32,991 bases of DNA from Entamoeba invadens IP1. Taxonomy: Eukaryota > Evosea > Mastigamoebida > Endamoebidae. This document shows, one piece after another, positions 31,586 to 32,991 of this stretch. Location of the stretch: contig NW_004443681.1 in the NCBI RefSeq assembly GCF_000330505.1, positions 168,672 to 201,662 on the forward strand, given 5' to 3'. A program made the position numbers and the translations under genes. A model generated the notes under the pieces. The model made no database searches. It was not told the DNA's origin and saw nothing but the letters and a program-made list of their open reading frames with translations. Each line of letters begins with the position of its first letter. The first letter of the stretch is position 1.

Positions 31586-31671
31586 TTAAAAAAATAATAA
31601 AAATTGTAACTCAAACTTTTCTTTAGAAATTATTGAAATGTTTTTACAACTCAAAAAACACAAAAATCAAA

Positions 31672-32991
31672 ATGGCTTGTGTAGGGCTGCTGTTGTTTTT
31701 CTGTTGCTTTCAAAGCTATTCGTTGACGTGGTGTTCAAGTGAAAATGGAACTGTCCAGTGTTTTCAATCCCATCCTCTGACATGCCAAACACGTTTTGTT
31801 GATGACATTGGAGGCGTTCTAATTTTAAAGAATCGGCTGTCTTTTAGTGTTCAGTGTGACGTTGTCACAGAACTTCAAATTGATGTTGAACAACATGTCG
31901 AAGAAATCGTTTTTAAACTGAATAACACATTATTACAATTTCCAAAAATGAGCTTGAAATATGAAAACGTCACCGAAAAAACCGTTTTTGTTAATAAACT
32001 AATTTCCAATAGTACTAACAATAATATTTGTGGACCAACAACTGATTGTGAAATTTGTGTTCAAAATGTGTGTCAAAAGTGTTCACAAAATTATACTTTA
32101 ACAACTCGGACAAATGGCGTTTTTTGTAAAAAATCAAACGCAAAATCATCATTTTTAATATGTGATGACAGAGCATTCACAAATGGGTTGACTTGTTGTC
32201 CATACGATTGTGTGAGTTATGACTGCCAGTATGACACAAATACTGGTGTATGCTATCAGTGTAATTCAGGCTTTTATCTCACTCCAATATATACCAAAGG
32301 TGTGATATGCACTGCGTGTTCCGCTTTAGATTCCAATTGTGTTTATTGTAGTGACGCAAATACGTGCACACAATGTAAATCTGGGTATTACCCATATGGT
32401 AGGTATTGTTACTCGTGTGGTAATATGTACCAGTGTGTGTCTTGTTATACTACATCAAGATATTGTACAAAGTGCTCTTATGGGTATTATCTTTATGCCG
32501 GAGAATGTCGTACATGTCCATCAACCTGCGCAAGTTGTTCAACTACTACTATATCCTGTACGTGTATAAGTGGGTACTATTACACTGGTGGCGTTTCTTG
32601 TGTGAAATATCCGGATCATTGTATAGCTGCTGTTGTATATAGTGGATGTACTGAATGTGAGGCTTCTTATTATTTATCATCCAACACATGTTATCAATGT
32701 AATTCCGATACATGCGTTGGTCAATGCGATAAAACTTCTGGTGCGTGCACCAACTGCATTTCAAATTATGTTATTGATCCTTCAAATGGGTTACGGTGTA
32801 TTCCCTGCTCTTCAATTGATACCAATTGTCTCACTTGTAGCACCCCAATAGCAGCATGCTCAAAATGCATTTCAAAATATTATCCAAATCCATCAACTGG
32901 AAAGTGCCAACCGTGTTCCGGATGTGTGGATTGTGACACTTCATCTGGGATATGCACTGTGTGTAAGAGTGGAGAAACGCCACTCTCAACG
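31672..32991 (+). CDS. Cysteine-rich secreted or receptor protein, TMK-like (partial at the right edge)
   Basis: ATG at 31672 (MACVGLLLFFCCFQSYSLTW) is a signal peptide followed by 440 codons open to the window end. Residues 20-130 are a beta-rich domain with N-glycosylation sites (NNTLLQF, NYTL). From about residue 135 the protein is made of CxxC..C..GYYL/YYP units (CVYCSDANTCTQCKSGYYP, CASCSTTTISCTCISGYYY, CSKCISKYYPNPSTGKCQPC), a furin/EGF-like pattern. In Entamoeba this architecture is found in transmembrane kinases (TMKs), with a membrane helix and a cytoplasmic Ser/Thr/Tyr kinase after the Cys-rich part, and in kinase-less surface proteins; which one applies here is out of view. No lesion is seen. 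The gene starts 86 bp beyond the piggyBac right TTAA, which may alter its promoter. Confidence 0.8.
   Translation, partial: MACVGLLLFFCCFQSYSLTWCSSENGTVQCFQSHPLTCQTRFVDDIGGVLILKNRLSFSVQCDVVTELQIDVEQHVEEIVFKLNNTLLQFPKMSLKYENVTEKTVFVNKLISNSTNNNICGPTTDCEICVQNVCQKCSQNYTLTTRTNGVFCKKSNAKSSFLICDDRAFTNGLTCCPYDCVSYDCQYDTNTGVCYQCNSGFYLTPIYTKGVICTACSALDSNCVYCSDANTCTQCKSGYYPYGRYCYSCGNMYQCVSCYTTSRYCTKCSYGYYLYAGECRTCPSTCASCSTTTISCTCISGYYYTGGVSCVKYPDHCIAAVVYSGCTECEASYYLSSNTCYQCNSDTCVGQCDKTSGACTNCISNYVIDPSNGLRCIPCSSIDTNCLTCSTPIAACSKCISKYYPNPSTGKCQPCSGCVDCDTSSGICTVCKSGETPLST

Overview
The window looks like an accessory region of an Entamoeba genome, most likely a reptile-type species such as E. invadens (inference). 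It is very AT-rich. It carries BspA-type leucine-rich-repeat (LRR) proteins with the Entamoeba N-terminal module (LDxxHIMIVSKYF..VCKKF), a ferredoxin-nitroreductase fusion, a serpin, a Ras-family GTPase, cysteine-rich receptor-like proteins, and piggyBac and pogo/Tigger transposons. No rRNA, tRNA or CRISPR array was recognised.

Layout. 1-5.1 kb: a gene tail, a disrupted and an intact BspA-LRR paralogue on the minus strand separated by a MITE-like element, and small fragments. 5.5-8.4 kb: a broken ferredoxin-nitroreductase, an unidentified broken gene, and a broken member of an F-box-like family. 9.0-12.6 kb: an intact Ras-like GTPase with a degenerate P-loop, then a large broken minus-strand gene that starts with the same F-box-like module. 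12.6-18.4 kb: a second MITE copy, a truncated serpin, gene and transposase fragments, and a non-coding element with nested inverted ends. 18.5-24.9 kb: a decayed myosin-tail-like coiled coil, then two ~505-bp inverted arms enclosing two decayed membrane or surface genes and a 100-N assembly gap, then a truncated cysteine-rich receptor. 25.0-29.3 kb: a TA-flanked pogo/Tigger element with a broken transposase. 29.6-31.6 kb: a compact, apparently complete piggyBac element with an intact transposase, flanked by TTAA. 31.7 kb to the end: the start of a secreted or membrane cysteine-rich protein running off the window.

Most host genes here are broken by single-base frameshifts, usually in homopolymers, and by in-frame stops. 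Most of these stops are TAA or TAG at places where glutamine would fit, which suggests C-to-T decay, although sequencing error or an unusual translation feature cannot be excluded from sequence alone. The intact genes are LRR 3147-3965, the GTPase, the piggyBac transposase and the cysteine-rich protein at the right edge. The region reads as a transposon-rich, duplicating and decaying gene neighbourhood, not as a functional operon or pathway.
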